Shown: positions 25,941-38,859, numbered from the stretch's first letter. The stretch is DNA of 64,000 nucleotides from Bordetella parapertussis (GCA_943328975.2 CALQCC020000003.1:62001-126000), one strand, 5' to 3'. Numbers and translations: made by a program. Notes: generated from the letters alone by a model not told the origin.

Positions 25941-27391
25941 TAGACCTCCGCGACGAACTTCGTCACCAGGCACGCTTCCAAACCCTCGATGCCTTCTTCG
26001 CTTCCGTAACCGCTATCCTTCACGCCGCCGAAAGGCGATTCCGGCACGCTCACCAGGAAGCTGTTGATCCCAACCATGCCTGCTTCAATCTCCGCCGCAA
26101 CACGGTTCGACGTGCGGGCAGAATTGGTGAACGCGTAGGCGGCCAACCCGTACTGCAACCGATTCGCCTGCGCGATCGCATCGTCGACCGTAGAGAACGG
26201 ATTGATCATTGCGATGGGGCCGAATGGTTCTTCGTTCATGATGCGCGCTTCCTTCGGCACATCGGAGATTACAGTGGGATCGAAGAAATATCCCGGACCT
26301 GCCCAGCGCGTTCCACCTGCGTGGAACTTGGCTCCGCAGCGGCGCGCGTCATCGAGCAGAGGCTCAATGTACGGTGCCCGACCCGCGTGCGCCAGCGGAC
26401 CCATTTGGGTTGTATCGACCATCCCATCGCCCACCGACAGAGCCTTGGCCCGTGCTGCGAACCCTGCGACGAATCGTGCATAGAGCGATTCATGCACGTA
26501 AAACCGCGTGGGAGAAACGCACACCTGGCCTGCGTTGCGATACTTCGACGCCACCGACAGATCCAGAACGTGATCCAGATCCACGTCGTCGAACACCAGC
26601 ACGGGACCGTGCCCGCCTAGCTCCATCGTGGTGCGAATCATGTTCTCTGCTGCGAGCTTCGCCAAATGCTTGCCCACGCGCGTCGAGCCAGTGAAGGACA
26701 TCTTGCGAATCACGCGCGAACGCAACAAGTGCGTGGACACTTCCGCAGGCACGCCGAAGACAACGGAGCACACCCCCTTGGGCAGGCCCGCGTCCACTAA
26801 ACATCGCGCGATCTCCGACGCGGTGACAGGCGCCTCTTCCGCGGGCTTGGTGATGACGGTGCATCCAGCCGCGATCGCCGCACCCAACTTGCGCGCGGGA
26901 TTCCCGGTAGGGAAATTCCACGGCCCGAATGCGGCCACGGGACCGATTGGCTCCTTGGTCACTGTGAGCCGTTGCCCCGGTGCGCGCGGCGCAAGCGCGC
27001 GACCGTACGTTCGCCGAGCCTCTTCCCCGTACCACTCGAAAATATCGGCAGCCCGTTGCAGCTCGATCCTCGCTTCGCTGAGGGGCTTGCCCATCTCCAG
27101 TGTTGCCAGACGAGAGATCATCTCCGAGCGTTCCCGCATCAAATCCGCCGCGCGTTTCATCAACCGCCCGCGCTCAAACGCCGGTACGGCTCTCCACTTT
27201 GGGAACGCCTCTGCCGCGGCATCCAGCGCGCGATCCAGATCCGCAGTGGTCGCATGGGGCAGGTGACCGAGTGTTTCGCCGGTGGCGGGATTGATCACAG
27301 GCTGCGTCTGCCGGTTGCCCGCTGAGACCCATTCGCCCGCGATCAACAATTTCGGTTCCGGATACTGCGTCGAAGTTTGCGCTGCCAACAT
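25940..27391 (-). CDS. NAD(P)-dependent aldehyde dehydrogenase (succinate-semialdehyde type)
   Basis: 483 aa. The start is set at 27391 (MLAAQTSTQ) with GGGAGG at 7 nt. Aldehyde dehydrogenase superfamily: FGPWNFPTGNP, FTGSTRVGKHL, the general base in MELGGHGP, the catalytic cysteine in NAGQVCVSPTR, and EEPFGPI. Closest in pattern to succinate-semialdehyde or related GabD-like dehydrogenases, which oxidize the aldehyde to the acid; substrate assignment is tentative. It begins 1 nt after the stop of the upstream membrane-protein gene and overlaps the methyltransferase by 1 nt. Confidence 0.88.
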   Translation of the reverse strand: MLAAQTSTQYPEPKLLIAGEWVSAGNRQTQPVINPATGETLGHLPHATTADLDRALDAAAEAFPKWRAVPAFERGRLMKRAADLMRERSEMISRLATLEMGKPLSEARIELQRAADIFEWYGEEARRTYGRALAPRAPGQRLTVTKEPIGPVAAFGPWNFPTGNPARKLGAAIAAGCTVITKPAEEAPVTASEIARCLVDAGLPKGVCSVVFGVPAEVSTHLLRSRVIRKMSFTGSTRVGKHLAKLAAENMIRTTMELGGHGPVLVFDDVDLDHVLDLSVASKYRNAGQVCVSPTRFYVHESLYARFVAGFAARAKALSVGDGMVDTTQMGPLAHAGRAPYIEPLLDDARRCGAKFHAGGTRWAGPGYFFDPTVISDVPKEARIMNEEPFGPIAMINPFSTVDDAIAQANRLQYGLAAYAFTNSARTSNRVAAEIEAGMVGINSFLVSVPESPFGGVKDSGYGSEEGIEGLEACLVTKFVAEV

Positions 27392-27392
27392 G

Positions 27393-28356
27393 TTATTGCC
27401 TCCCAAATCCAAAGTGTACGTCCCGAACGCGTCCGTCTGGTTCCACCATCGCGGTGGCGGTGAAGCCTGAGCGCGTGAGCGATCCAAAGCGCAAGTCGAG
27501 CAAGTCTACCTGCGTTACATCCACCAACGGAGAAATGCGCCAGAAGGGCACTTGGTTGAACGATTCAAATACTTGAAACGTATGTGTCTCTTTCGCTGCA
27601 TCCACGGTGGGCGCGTGGCCGATCTTGTAGTCCAGCTTGGCTCCGCGCAGGGTGAAGTTGCCCGAAAAATCCACAGGCATTTCGTAGAAGAATGTATCGC
27701 CCTCCACCAGCCCGCGCCAATTCATAGTGCCGAAAGTGTCAGGGAACGCGTACACTGCGGTGGCAGGCTGATCCATATAGAGCAGGGCATTGAGGCCACC
27801 GATCGCCTTCTCATGCGAGTTCCACCGGACAGCCTCGTAGGCGGATAACAGTAAGAGAGCGATCCACGCCCAGGCTCGCTTCACGCCCGAAGTCTTGCGC
27901 GCCCCAATGGTCGAACTGACAAGCCCGAGCAGCGAAGGAATCGCCAGGGCGACGACTAAGATCAGCCAGATTACAGGGTCAACCACATTTGTGATGTCGA
28001 GCCGCAGCCATCGGTCCGAGAAGGGCAACAACATGCGGATCCCGTAAACATTGGTCCAGTCGAGCAGTAGATGACTGAGCACCACCAGGATGCATGACAG
28101 CCAAGCGACCAGCGTGGGCCGCGTGCGCGTTACGCCCTTCACAATCGCTAGCGGTAGCAGCGCGACTAACGGCGCGAACACCAGAGCGTGCGTGTAGCCG
28201 CGATGGATTTCCAGGTAGTCCAGCGAGTTGGTGAAAAACGGATACGCGTCGATGTCCGGCGCGTTCGCCGCCAGCATCAACATGACGGCGGTGCCCTTTT
28301 CGCCGCGATCCAGCCCGCAGCGCGACATCATCAGCCCAACGAGGGTGTGTGTAAGA

Positions 28357-28364
<8 letters not shown>
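27393..28364 (-). CDS. YdjM-like membrane-bound metal-dependent hydrolase (DUF457)
   Basis: 323 aa. N-terminal MDNLTHTLVGLMMSR, then NAPDIDAYPFF, HRGYTHALVFAP and SHLLLDWTNVYG carry the conserved D/H residues of the DUF457 (LexA-regulated YdjM) family. About five hydrophobic segments up to residue 190 put it in the inner membrane; the C-terminal third is hydrophilic and beta-rich, probably periplasmic. The start overlaps the upstream lipid-kinase stop by 8 nt (ATGGATAA). A lipid-related role is suggested by its neighbour; the reaction is unknown. Confidence 0.8.
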
Positions 28365-31274
<2,910 letters not shown>

Positions 31275-31862
31275 ATGGGTCAGCTCCGAACCATGCTGGT
31301 CGCTTGGGGACCCCTGGGCATCTTCGCCGCCGCGCTCATCGAATCCGCCGGCGTGCCCAGCCCCAGCGGGACCGACGCTTTGATCCTGCTGGTGACTATC
31401 TCCCGCCCCGATTCCGCGCTGCTCTGCGCCGTGCTCGCCATCCTGGGATCGCTCATCGGCAGCGCCATCTTCCACCAAATCGTCAGCAAGGGCGGGGAAA
31501 AGCTGTTGAACCAGCAGACGGCCTCCCCTCGGAAGGCCAAGTTACGAGCCTGGTTCCTTCGCTACGGCCTCGCTAGCGTCTTCGTCTGCGCGCTTGTCCC
31601 GATCCCAGTTATGCCGTTGAAAGTAATGGCATTATCTGCCTGCGCGCTCGGCGTCAGCCGGACCCGCTACCTGGCCGTCATGGCCGCCGCCCGCATCCCG
31701 CGCTACGGAGCTATGGCCTACTTGGGCGCGCAACTTGGTGAAAACTCAAATGCTTGGCTCGAGAGCCACCTGTGGCACATGGGCGGCGTGGCGTTGGCCC
31801 TCTTCGTCGGCCTTTACGCGCTGCTCAAGTTCTCCGAAAAGCGCCAGCCCACCGCTGGGTGA
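31275..31862 (+). CDS. DedA-family membrane protein
   Basis: 195 aa with four to five hydrophobic segments. Features of the DedA/VTT fold: IESAGVPSPSGTDALILLV near the N-terminus and ARIPRYGAMAYLGAQLG near residue 140, where the conserved arginine lies. Members act as inner-membrane transporters or flippases linked to polyprenyl- or phospholipid homeostasis; which applies here is unknown. It starts immediately after the ligA stop with no gap, so it is translationally linked. Confidence 0.82.
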   Translation: MGQLRTMLVAWGPLGIFAAALIESAGVPSPSGTDALILLVTISRPDSALLCAVLAILGSLIGSAIFHQIVSKGGEKLLNQQTASPRKAKLRAWFLRYGLASVFVCALVPIPVMPLKVMALSACALGVSRTRYLAVMAAARIPRYGAMAYLGAQLGENSNAWLESHLWHMGGVALALFVGLYALLKFSEKRQPTAG

Positions 31863-31879
31863 TTCAAATTCATCGCAAA

Positions 31880-31907
31880 GTAACATTCCGACGCTATCCT
31901 TGTAACA
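31880..31907 (+). promoter_or_regulatory. Candidate Pho-box-like repeats before pstS
   Basis: Two GTAACA copies (31880-31885 and 31902-31907) spaced 22 nt, i.e. two turns or two 11-bp units, lie just upstream of the pstS ATG. PhoB sites are arrays of 11-bp direct repeats in proteobacteria. The sequence differs from the enteric consensus, so this is only a candidate. Confidence 0.3.
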
Positions 31908-31915
31908 GAACATTT

Positions 31916-32944
31916 ATGACGAACAAAAGACTGTCCGCCGCTGTAGCGGCCCTCGTGCTCCTTTCTTCCTGCGGGAGCTCCGAACAGCCCCAGAACCTGA
32001 CAGGTGCGGGAGCCACGTTCCCCAACCCGATTTATTCCAAGTGGTTCAGCGAATATCAGAAGCTGCACCAATTGATCCAGATCAACTATCAGTCGCAGGG
32101 CTCCGGCGCAGGCATCAGCCAGGTTACGGAAGGAACCGTCGATTTCGGCGCATCCGACCAGCCGATGAAGCCTGAGCAGATCGAAAAATTCAAGACCACG
32201 CGGAACACCGGCGTGCTCCACTTCCCGACGGTGATGGGAGCGGTGGTACCCACCTACAACCTCGCGGAAGTCACCACCGAACTTAACTTCACGCCTGCCG
32301 CGCTCGCCGGAATCTTCCTCGGCAAGGTCAAGAAATGGAATGACCCGGCCATCGCCTCCGCCAATAAGGACGTGAAATTGCCCGCCTCCGACATCGTCGT
32401 GGTGCATCGCTCGGATGGCAGCGGCACCAGCTTCGTCTTCACCGACTATCTTTCCAAGGTCAGCCCCGAATGGGCCGCTGGACCCGGAGCCGCTGCCGCT
32501 GTCAGCTGGCCGGTCGGCTTGGGTGGCAAGGGCAACGAAGGCGTGATCGGCTTGATCAAGCAGACCCCGAACTCCATCGGCTACACCGAAATGATTTACG
32601 CCCTGCAGAACAAGCTGCCCATGGGCACTGTGCAGAACGCAGCCGGCAAGTTCGTGAAGGCCTCGCCCGCGTCGGTGACCGAAGCCGCCGCCAGCGTGCC
32701 GATGCCAGATGACTTCCGCGTCTCCATCACCAACCCGGCAGGCGATGGCGCCTACCCGATCTCCTCCTTCACCTGGCTGCTGATCCCGGAAACGATCAAG
32801 GACGCCGCCAAGAAGGAAGTCATCGTCGACTTCCTGAAATGGATGCTGGGACCCGGTCAAGCCATGGCCCCCGCACTTGAATACGCGCCGCTTCCCGCCG
32901 CCGTTGTCACTAAAGAGCTAGCTGCGATCGCTACCATTAAGTAA
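31916..32944 (+). CDS. pstS: Phosphate-binding lipoprotein PstS
   Basis: 342 aa. The ATG at 31916 gives a lipoprotein signal with lipobox LSSC (Cys19); the longer track start is rejected. The mature protein opens with LTGAGATFPNPIYSKW, and phosphate-loop segments QGSGAGISQV, FGASDQPM and HRSDGSGTSFVF contact the anion in the family. It delivers Pi to PstCA in the periplasm. First gene of pstSCAB-phoU-phoR-phoB; a strong hairpin separates it from pstC. Confidence 0.96.
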   Translation: MTNKRLSAAVAALVLLSSCGSSEQPQNLTGAGATFPNPIYSKWFSEYQKLHQLIQINYQSQGSGAGISQVTEGTVDFGASDQPMKPEQIEKFKTTRNTGVLHFPTVMGAVVPTYNLAEVTTELNFTPAALAGIFLGKVKKWNDPAIASANKDVKLPASDIVVVHRSDGSGTSFVFTDYLSKVSPEWAAGPGAAAAVSWPVGLGGKGNEGVIGLIKQTPNSIGYTEMIYALQNKLPMGTVQNAAGKFVKASPASVTEAAASVPMPDDFRVSITNPAGDGAYPISSFTWLLIPETIKDAAKKEVIVDFLKWMLGPGQAMAPALEYAPLPAAVVTKELAAIATIK

Positions 32945-32950
32945 GCACCG

Positions 32951-32988
32951 CTTCGGGGGACTGCGCTAAACTAGCAGTTCCCCCGAAG
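32951..32988 (+). terminator. pstS-pstC intercistronic hairpin
   Basis: CTTCGGGGGACTGC pairs with GCAGTTCCCCCGAAG (single bulged T) around a 9-nt loop; no T-tract follows. It is probably a partial attenuator or an mRNA stabilizer giving more PstS than the permease, as is common in pst operons. Confidence 0.65.
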
Positions 32989-32997
32989 AAACACCGA

Positions 32998-33963
32998 ATG
33001 GCAACATCACCGGCCACAGTTCCTCAATCCTCGGAGGGCTCTCTCTTCAAGCGGCTCCGCGCGGGCGATCCTATCGCGCACACGCTGACGGGGATGGCCG
33101 CCTCCACCATCCTGGCGATTACGATTCTGTTGGTCTATAACCTCTGGATCGGTTCGGACCTTCCTCGCGACATGTTCGGCTGGGGTTTTGTGACCGGATC
33201 CTCTTGGGACCCCGTCGCCGAAAAGTTCGGAGCGCTGCCGTTCATCTACGGCACGCTGATGACCTCCCTCCTAGCTCTGGTCGTTGCCGTGCCGGTCGGT
33301 CTGGGTGCCGCGATCTTCCTGGCGGAACTCGCTCCGCGCGGTGCATCCGACGCGCTTACGTTCATGATCGAACTGCTGGCCGCTGTTCCCAGCGTCATCT
33401 ACGGCTTGCTCGGCATCTTCCTTCTGGTTCCGTTCCTGCAGACCGTCGTCGTCCCCGTCTTGGTCGCCACCCTCGGATTCCTGCCCATCTTCCAAGGCCA
33501 GTTCTACGGAGTCAGCGTCTTCTCCGCCGGCATCATCCTCGCGATCATGATCGTGCCTTTCATCGTCTCGGTCTCGCGTGAAGTGCTGCTTGCTGTTCCT
33601 CAAGATCAGCGCGAAGCAGCCTTGGCTCTGGGATCGACGCGCTGGGAATCGACTTGGAAAGTTGTCGTCCCCTACGCGATGAGCGGCATCTTTGGTTCGG
33701 TATTCCTCGCGCTTGCCCGAGCCCTGGGTGAAACCATGGCCGTGACTATGGTGATCGGAAACAAACCGGAGATCGCGGCATCGTTGCTCGCACCCGGTTA
33801 TTCCATCGCGGCTGTCATCGCCAACGAATTTGCCGAGACCACCAGCCGCAGCATGCACCAACAGGTGCTCTTCGAACTCGGCTTGGTCCTGTTCGCGCTC
33901 ACAGTGATTATCAACGGCGTGGCGCGGCTGCTCATCCTCTCAATGAAGGGTGGCTCCAAGTGA
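32998..33963 (+). CDS. pstC: Phosphate ABC permease PstC
   Basis: 321 aa, six predicted membrane segments after a hydrophilic N-terminus (residues 1-30). The binding-protein-dependent permease motif includes VPQDQREAALALGSTRWEST, followed by LALARALGETMAVTMVIG. With PstA it forms the inner-membrane Pi channel energized by PstB. It starts 9 nt after the intercistronic hairpin and ends overlapping pstA by 4 nt (GTGA). Confidence 0.95.
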   Translation: MATSPATVPQSSEGSLFKRLRAGDPIAHTLTGMAASTILAITILLVYNLWIGSDLPRDMFGWGFVTGSSWDPVAEKFGALPFIYGTLMTSLLALVVAVPVGLGAAIFLAELAPRGASDALTFMIELLAAVPSVIYGLLGIFLLVPFLQTVVVPVLVATLGFLPIFQGQFYGVSVFSAGIILAIMIVPFIVSVSREVLLAVPQDQREAALALGSTRWESTWKVVVPYAMSGIFGSVFLALARALGETMAVTMVIGNKPEIAASLLAPGYSIAAVIANEFAETTSRSMHQQVLFELGLVLFALTVIINGVARLLILSMKGGSK

Positions 33964-34808
33964 CGCTTTCCTTCCGCCGCAGAGCGGTTAACGCGTTTAT
34001 GCTGGCGCTGACCGGTGTCTGCACGTTCCTGGTCGCCGGAGTGCTGCTGGTCATCCTCGGCTACCTCGCCTGGAACGGAGCATCCAGCCTTAGCGTGGAC
34101 TTCTTCACCAAGCTTCCCGTACCCGTCGGCGAAACCGGCGGCGGCATGGCCCCGGCTATCCTGGGCAGCGCTAAAGTACTTCTCGTAGCGATGCTCATCG
34201 GTGTACCCATCGGATTCTTCGCTGGCGTCTACCTGGCTGAATTCGGCGGCGGAGCGCTCTCCGGCGTTATCCGTTACTCCACAGACTTGCTCAACGGAGT
34301 GCCGTCTATCGTCATCGGCATCTTCGCCTACGCCATCGTCGTCAAACCCATGGGCCACTTCTCCACGCTTGCGGGCGGTGTCGCGCTGGGTATCATGATG
34401 ATCCCGATCTCGCTGCGTACCACCGAAGAGTTCCTGCGCGCGGTCCCTGTCAGTCTTCGTGAAGGAGCCATGGCACTGGGCGCCAGCCGGTCGCGGACGA
34501 TTTTTACTGTCGTTATTCCTGCCGCGAAAAGCGGCATCCTCTCAGGTTTGATGCTGAACCTGGCCCGCGTTGCAGGTGAGACTGCGCCGCTCCTATTTAC
34601 CGCTCTTGGAAGTACGTTTTGGAGTCCAGGCTGGATGCTTGCCACCGCCACTTTACCCCAAATGATTTACGCCTACGCTATCTCTCCTTACGAAGACTGG
34701 CACCGCCAAGCATGGGCCGCCGGCTTCGTGTTATTGGTGTTAGTACTCACTGTGAATGCTGTTGCTCGATTCGCGATTGGCCGCACTAGCGCCCGGGGCC
34801 GTTCATGA
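33960..34808 (+). CDS. pstA: Phosphate ABC permease PstA
   Basis: 282 aa from GTG, six hydrophobic segments. EAA-loop-type motif [19 protein letters not shown] and downstream [19 protein letters not shown] match PstA. It overlaps pstC by 4 nt at its start and pstB by 4 nt at its end, as expected for stoichiometric permease subunits. Confidence 0.95.
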   Translation: MTLSFRRRAVNAFMLALTGVCTFLVAGVLLVILGYLAWNGASSLSVDFFTKLPVPVGETGGGMAPAILGSAKVLLVAMLIGVPIGFFAGVYLAEFGGGALSGVIRYSTDLLNGVPSIVIGIFAYAIVVKPMGHFSTLAGGVALGIMMIPISLRTTEEFLRAVPVSLREGAMALGASRSRTIFTVVIPAAKSGILSGLMLNLARVAGETAPLLFTALGSTFWSPGWMLATATLPQMIYAYAISPYEDWHRQAWAAGFVLLVLVLTVNAVARFAIGRTSARGRS

Positions 34809-35656
34809 CCCAGAACATTGATACCATGAGCCCTAGACAAGCCCGTGAACCTGAGGCGCAAGACAACGTGAATCCCGATCCCCGCGGCGAGACGCCCTTC
34901 GCCAAGTCGACCATCAAGCTTCAGGCCGAGCATCTGAATTTCTATTACGGTCAGTTCCAGGCGCTGCACGACGTGAACCTAACCGTTCACGAACGGCAGA
35001 TCACTGCACTGATCGGCCCCTCCGGCTGCGGCAAATCGACTTTTCTGCGGACCATCAACCGCATCTCCGAAACCATCCGCCACACACGCGTCGAAGGCCG
35101 CATCACGCTGGAAGGTGCCGACGTCCTGAAAATGGATGTCACCAGCCTGCGTCGCCGCGTCGGCATGGTGTTTCAGCGCCCCAATCCGTTCCCTAAGTCC
35201 ATCTTTGAAAACGTCGCCTACGGTGTGCGGGTAAACGGTCTGGATAAGGGCCGGTCGCTCAGCGAAATCGTCGAGCAGAGTTTGAAGCGCGCCGCGTTGT
35301 GGGAAGAAGTAAAAGATAAGCTACATGGTTCCGCGCTGTCCCTCTCCGGAGGACAACAGCAACGCCTGTGTATCGCTCGTGCTCTTGCCGTCGATCCCGA
35401 AGTGCTGCTCCTCGACGAACCCTGCTCCGCTCTCGATCCCATCGCCACTGCGAAGATCGAAGACTTGCTGTTCGCCCTGAAGAGTCAGTGCACCATCGTC
35501 ATCGTCACGCACAATATGCAACAGGCCGCGCGTACGGCGGACGACACAGGCTTCTTCCTGCTGGGGAAACTGATCGAGTTCGATCGCACCGAGGTCATGT
35601 TTAGAAAGCCGTCTCAAAAGCAGACCGAAGACTATATTACGGGCCGGTTCGGCTAA
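34805..35656 (+). CDS. pstB: Phosphate ABC ATPase PstB
   Basis: 283 aa. Walker [10 protein letters not shown] near residue 74, Q-loop [12 protein letters not shown], signature LSGGQQQR, Walker [14 protein letters not shown] and the H-loop in [10 protein letters not shown]. The N-terminal ~35 residues form an extra polar tail beyond the usual start ([14 protein letters not shown]). It hydrolyses ATP to drive Pi import through PstCA. Overlaps pstA by 4 nt; phoU follows after 8 nt. Confidence 0.96.
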   Translation: MTQNIDTMSPRQAREPEAQDNVNPDPRGETPFAKSTIKLQAEHLNFYYGQFQALHDVNLTVHERQITALIGPSGCGKSTFLRTINRISETIRHTRVEGRITLEGADVLKMDVTSLRRRVGMVFQRPNPFPKSIFENVAYGVRVNGLDKGRSLSEIVEQSLKRAALWEEVKDKLHGSALSLSGGQQQRLCIARALAVDPEVLLLDEPCSALDPIATAKIEDLLFALKSQCTIVIVTHNMQQAARTADDTGFFLLGKLIEFDRTEVMFRKPSQKQTEDYITGRFG

Positions 35657-35664
35657 AGGAACGC

Positions 35665-36330
35665 ATGCGCCATTTTGCCGAAGAACTCGAAGAATTAAAT
35701 CAGGCGCTGCTTGAAATGGGCGGCTTGGTCGAATCGTCCATTCACACCAGCGTCCAAGCCCTGGTCGAGAATGATGACCGCTTGGCCCGTCGCGTCGTCG
35801 AAGACGAGCAACTCATCAACAAGATGGAGCTGGATATCGATGCGCGCGTCACGCGCTTGCTGGCTCTGAATCAACCGGTTGCCGGAGATCTTCGCTTGCT
35901 GGTGATGTGCCTCAAGATCAATACCGATCTCGAACGCATGGGCGACCTCGCGGTCAGCGTCGCCCAACGCGCGATGTCGCTCAACAAGCTGGCGGCCCCT
36001 CTGGGCCAACCCCTGAACGACATGCCTCGCATGGCGTCGATGGTCGAGGACATGCTGCATCGCACGCTGGATGCCTTTGTTCATCGCGATGCGGAGCAGG
36101 CGAGTGCCATTCTGCCGGCCGACGACGACGTGGATCGCCTTCGGGATGGTGTCTACAAGGAACTCATCCACACCATGCGTCGGGAGCCCGACTTGGTGGA
36201 TGCCGCCGTCCACCTCATGTTCGTTGCGCGCAGCCTGGAACGCATCGCCGACCACGCTACCAACATCGCTGAAGATGTGATCTACCTGGTGCGTGGCGTG
36301 GATGTCCGTCACCATCACGTCGAAGGATAA
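35665..36330 (+). CDS. phoU: PhoU phosphate-signalling regulator
   Basis: 221 aa, two PhoU helical repeats (residues about 15-105 and 120-210) with the conserved E/DxxxD patterns (NTDLERMGDLAVSVAQR and ARSLERIADHATNIAEDV). It links PstSCAB to PhoR and keeps the kinase off when Pi is plentiful. SD AAGGA at 5 nt. Followed after 34 nt by phoR. Confidence 0.95.
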   Translation: MRHFAEELEELNQALLEMGGLVESSIHTSVQALVENDDRLARRVVEDEQLINKMELDIDARVTRLLALNQPVAGDLRLLVMCLKINTDLERMGDLAVSVAQRAMSLNKLAAPLGQPLNDMPRMASMVEDMLHRTLDAFVHRDAEQASAILPADDDVDRLRDGVYKELIHTMRREPDLVDAAVHLMFVARSLERIADHATNIAEDVIYLVRGVDVRHHHVEG

Positions 36331-36364
36331 GCCGCCTACCGTTTGGACGTGAGGCCGTATCACC

Positions 36365-37828
36365 ATGACCGCCCGCATTTTTATCAAACTTTTTCTCGCC
36401 GTCACCGGAGTCCTCGCCGTGGCGCTGACGTCGGTCAACCTCATTGCTACTCCTCGGGTCCGAGCCAGCTTCATTGAATCTCTCGAACGGGAACTGGCTG
36501 AAAAAGCCCACACACTTGAGTTGGTCTTGCCGCGCACTCAAGGGGAGTTTTCCAAACTGGAAGCCGCGGTCGGTGGCCGCGTCACATGGATCGCTCCTGA
36601 TGGCCGCGTACTGGGGGATTCAGAAGCCAACGCTGAGACCATGGAAAATCACGCCAAGCGTCCCGAAGTTGCCGCCGCGCTCGCCGGTAAGTTGGGTTCC
36701 AGTCTGCGGATGAGTTCCACGGTCGGAATTGAGTTCCTTTACGTTGCAATCCCCGTGGACGTGCCTTCAGCGGGCAGCGTTCTTCGCGTCGCCGTACCTT
36801 CTTCCGAGGTGGACAGGCGCGTGCGCGAATTGCGCAACGCCGTCCTCCTCGCCACGACGATCGCGTTTCTTCCCGCAGTTTTACTGGCTGCCTACTTCGC
36901 TCGCTACGCATCTAATCGACTGGGAGCGATCATCGATTTCACTCGGAGCCTCACGCAGGGAAATTTCCACGCCCGCCTGAAGGGGAGCGGCGGCGAACTC
37001 GGAATGCTCTCGTCCAATCTCAATGAGACCAGCGAAAAGCTGCAGTTCATGATGGCCCGTCTAGAATCCGAGCATGCTGAGCTGGAAAAAGTGGAGCGGG
37101 TCCGCAAAGATTTCGTCATTAACGTCTCGCACGAGCTTCGCACGCCACTCGCCTCGATCCAGGGCTATACGGAAACCTTGCTCGACGGAGCCCTGAATGA
37201 GCCGGCGAACGCCACCAAGTTCCTGAACATCATCCGTCAGAATACAGAGCGCCTCACCCGCCTCACGGCTGACCTATTGGTGCTCTCCCGCATCGAACTC
37301 GGTCAGCAGAAATTTAAGTTCGCTTCGCACTCCGTGAATCGGTTGTTGACCGATAACGTCGATTCCATGCTGCCACTGGCGCAGCGCAAACGAATCACGC
37401 TGAGCCTTGAACCCGCACCCGCCGAAGCTGAAGTCTTCGCCGACGCGGAAGCCGTCCATCAAATTCTTACGAACCTGTTGGAGAACGCCATCAAATACAC
37501 CCCCGATGGTGGAGCAGTTACCGTTGGCGCGCGTCTGTCCACCGATGACCGCGTGGAATTCTTTGTTCAAGATACCGGCATGGGAATCCCCGAGGAGGAC
37601 CTTTCCCGCCTCTTTGAACGCTTCTACCGCGTCGACAAGGCCCGTTCGAAGGCGCTGGGCGGGACTGGACTGGGGCTCGCGATTGTGAAACATCTGACGC
37701 AGGTCCAAGGCGGGGTTGTGCGCGTGGAAAGTAAAGTGGACAAAGGGTCAACCTTCTATTTCACCCTTCCCATCCACGACCTAGGTCTGGACGAAACAGG
37801 CGCCAGTCAACAGGACTTAACAGTGTAG
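36365..37828 (+). CDS. phoR: PhoR-type sensor histidine kinase
   Basis: 487 aa. Two membrane segments (about 5-28 and 158-178) flank a periplasmic region of about 130 residues. HAMP follows at about 180-235, then HisKA with the phospho-accepting His near 256 (NVSHELRTPLASIQG), and HATPase with N box (LLENAIKYTP), G1 (DTGMGIPEED) and G2 (GGTGLGLAIVK). The extended periplasmic sensor resembles PhoR of Gram-positives more than the short enteric PhoR. It probably senses the PstSCAB/PhoU state. It precedes phoB, the reverse of the common phoB-phoR order. Confidence 0.88.
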   Translation: MTARIFIKLFLAVTGVLAVALTSVNLIATPRVRASFIESLERELAEKAHTLELVLPRTQGEFSKLEAAVGGRVTWIAPDGRVLGDSEANAETMENHAKRPEVAAALAGKLGSSLRMSSTVGIEFLYVAIPVDVPSAGSVLRVAVPSSEVDRRVRELRNAVLLATTIAFLPAVLLAAYFARYASNRLGAIIDFTRSLTQGNFHARLKGSGGELGMLSSNLNETSEKLQFMMARLESEHAELEKVERVRKDFVINVSHELRTPLASIQGYTETLLDGALNEPANATKFLNIIRQNTERLTRLTADLLVLSRIELGQQKFKFASHSVNRLLTDNVDSMLPLAQRKRITLSLEPAPAEAEVFADAEAVHQILTNLLENAIKYTPDGGAVTVGARLSTDDRVEFFVQDTGMGIPEEDLSRLFERFYRVDKARSKALGGTGLGLAIVKHLTQVQGGVVRVESKVDKGSTFYFTLPIHDLGLDETGASQQDLTV

Positions 37829-37871
37829 TAATGATGCTGTAATCATTCCTCGGTTACTATGGCTGTGTAAG

Positions 37872-38570
37872 ATGAAAAAGATCCTGTTGATTGAGGACGA
37901 CGCTGATCTCTACTCTCTGATCCAATACAACTTGGAAAAGGAAGGGTTTCAGTTCGCCGGTTCGCAAACCGGCAAGGGCGCAATCGATTTGTGCCGTCGC
38001 GAGAAACCAGACCTAGTGATTCTCGATATCATGCTGCCGGATTCCGACGGCTTGGATATCTGCAAGCGAATCCGCGCCCATCCGGAACTCTCGCATTTGC
38101 CCATCATCTTCCTGACCGCCCGAGCCGCCGAAACAGACCGCATTGTCGGTTTGGAGCTGGGCGCCAACGACTATATCGTAAAGCCGTTCTTCGTTCGCGA
38201 ATTGATCGCCCGCATCAAGATCCACTTCCGTGGTCAAACGCAGGCGCCCAAGTTGCTCAAGGCCGGCGTGCTCGAAGTGGACGGCGAACGCTGCCAGGTC
38301 CACATCGCAGGAAAAGAAATTTCGCTCACGGCCACCGAATTCCGCTTATTGGAATTTCTGATGAGCCGCCCCGGCATCGTGTTCAGCCGGGAACAACTGC
38401 TGGACGCCGTCTGGGGCCACGACCGCGCGGTTACCGATCGCACGGTCGATGTCTACGTCCTGCGACTTCGCCAGAAGATCGAAGCCGAAGGCGGGCTCCC
38501 CTATATCCGCAGCGTGCGCGGTTTTGGCTACAGCTTCAACGCCGACGCCGTGGAGTTGGCTCGGACGTAG
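37872..38570 (+). CDS. phoB: PhoB-type OmpR-family response regulator
   Basis: 232 aa. The receiver domain (1-120) has the acidic pair in IEDDAD, phospho-acceptor D52 (LVILDIMLPD), T/S in FLTARAAE and K in VKPF. The winged-helix DNA-binding domain is at about 130-225 ([34 protein letters not shown]). Expected to activate the Pho regulon in low Pi. Its last 35 nt overlap the end of a convergent hypothetical gene. A TACTAT 11 nt upstream hints at an extra internal promoter. Confidence 0.9.
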   Translation: MKKILLIEDDADLYSLIQYNLEKEGFQFAGSQTGKGAIDLCRREKPDLVILDIMLPDSDGLDICKRIRAHPELSHLPIIFLTARAAETDRIVGLELGANDYIVKPFFVRELIARIKIHFRGQTQAPKLLKAGVLEVDGERCQVHIAGKEISLTATEFRLLEFLMSRPGIVFSREQLLDAVWGHDRAVTDRTVDVYVLRLRQKIEAEGGLPYIRSVRGFGYSFNADAVELART

Positions 38571-38859
38571 GCACTAGACCGGCTTCTTTCTCGACCACAA
38601 CCACCGCCGCTCCCGACCGCCGCATCCGCTCGTTCCGAGCCTGCTTAAGCGTACGGGCATCCTTCGTGTGATGCGCTTCGACTTCGTCATCCGCGGCCAG
38701 CCGATGCGACTTCGCATGGAGCAACTTTGCCGCCGCCCCTGCCGCCACTTGCGTCACGAAAGGTGGAACCCCCGCTGCGGTCGCCACCAGCCATACGAAC
38801 TCCGGCAAGGTCACTTCCAGTGCCCGGACTTCCTTCCAGTACTGCTGGATGTTGCTCAT
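38536..38859 (-). CDS. Hypothetical protein, third gene of an unknown operon
   Basis: 107 aa. N-terminal helix [18 protein letters not shown], then a hydrophobic stretch ([24 protein letters not shown]), a charged middle ([23 protein letters not shown]) and a basic tail ending in RRRR. Not recognised. Coupled by ATGA to a 53-aa gene missing from the ORF track. Convergent with phoB, with a 35-bp tail overlap. Consistent in-frame coupling of three genes supports its reality. Confidence 0.6.
   Translation of the reverse strand: MSNIQQYWKEVRALEVTLPEFVWLVATAAGVPPFVTQVAAGAAAKLLHAKSHRLAADDEVEAHHTKDARTLKQARNERMRRSGAAVVVVEKEAGLVPTSEPTPRRRR

Noticed and set aside
31814-32860. 348-aa ORF opposite pstS
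   Set aside because: Gly/Asp/Arg-rich shadow of pstS; no start signal.
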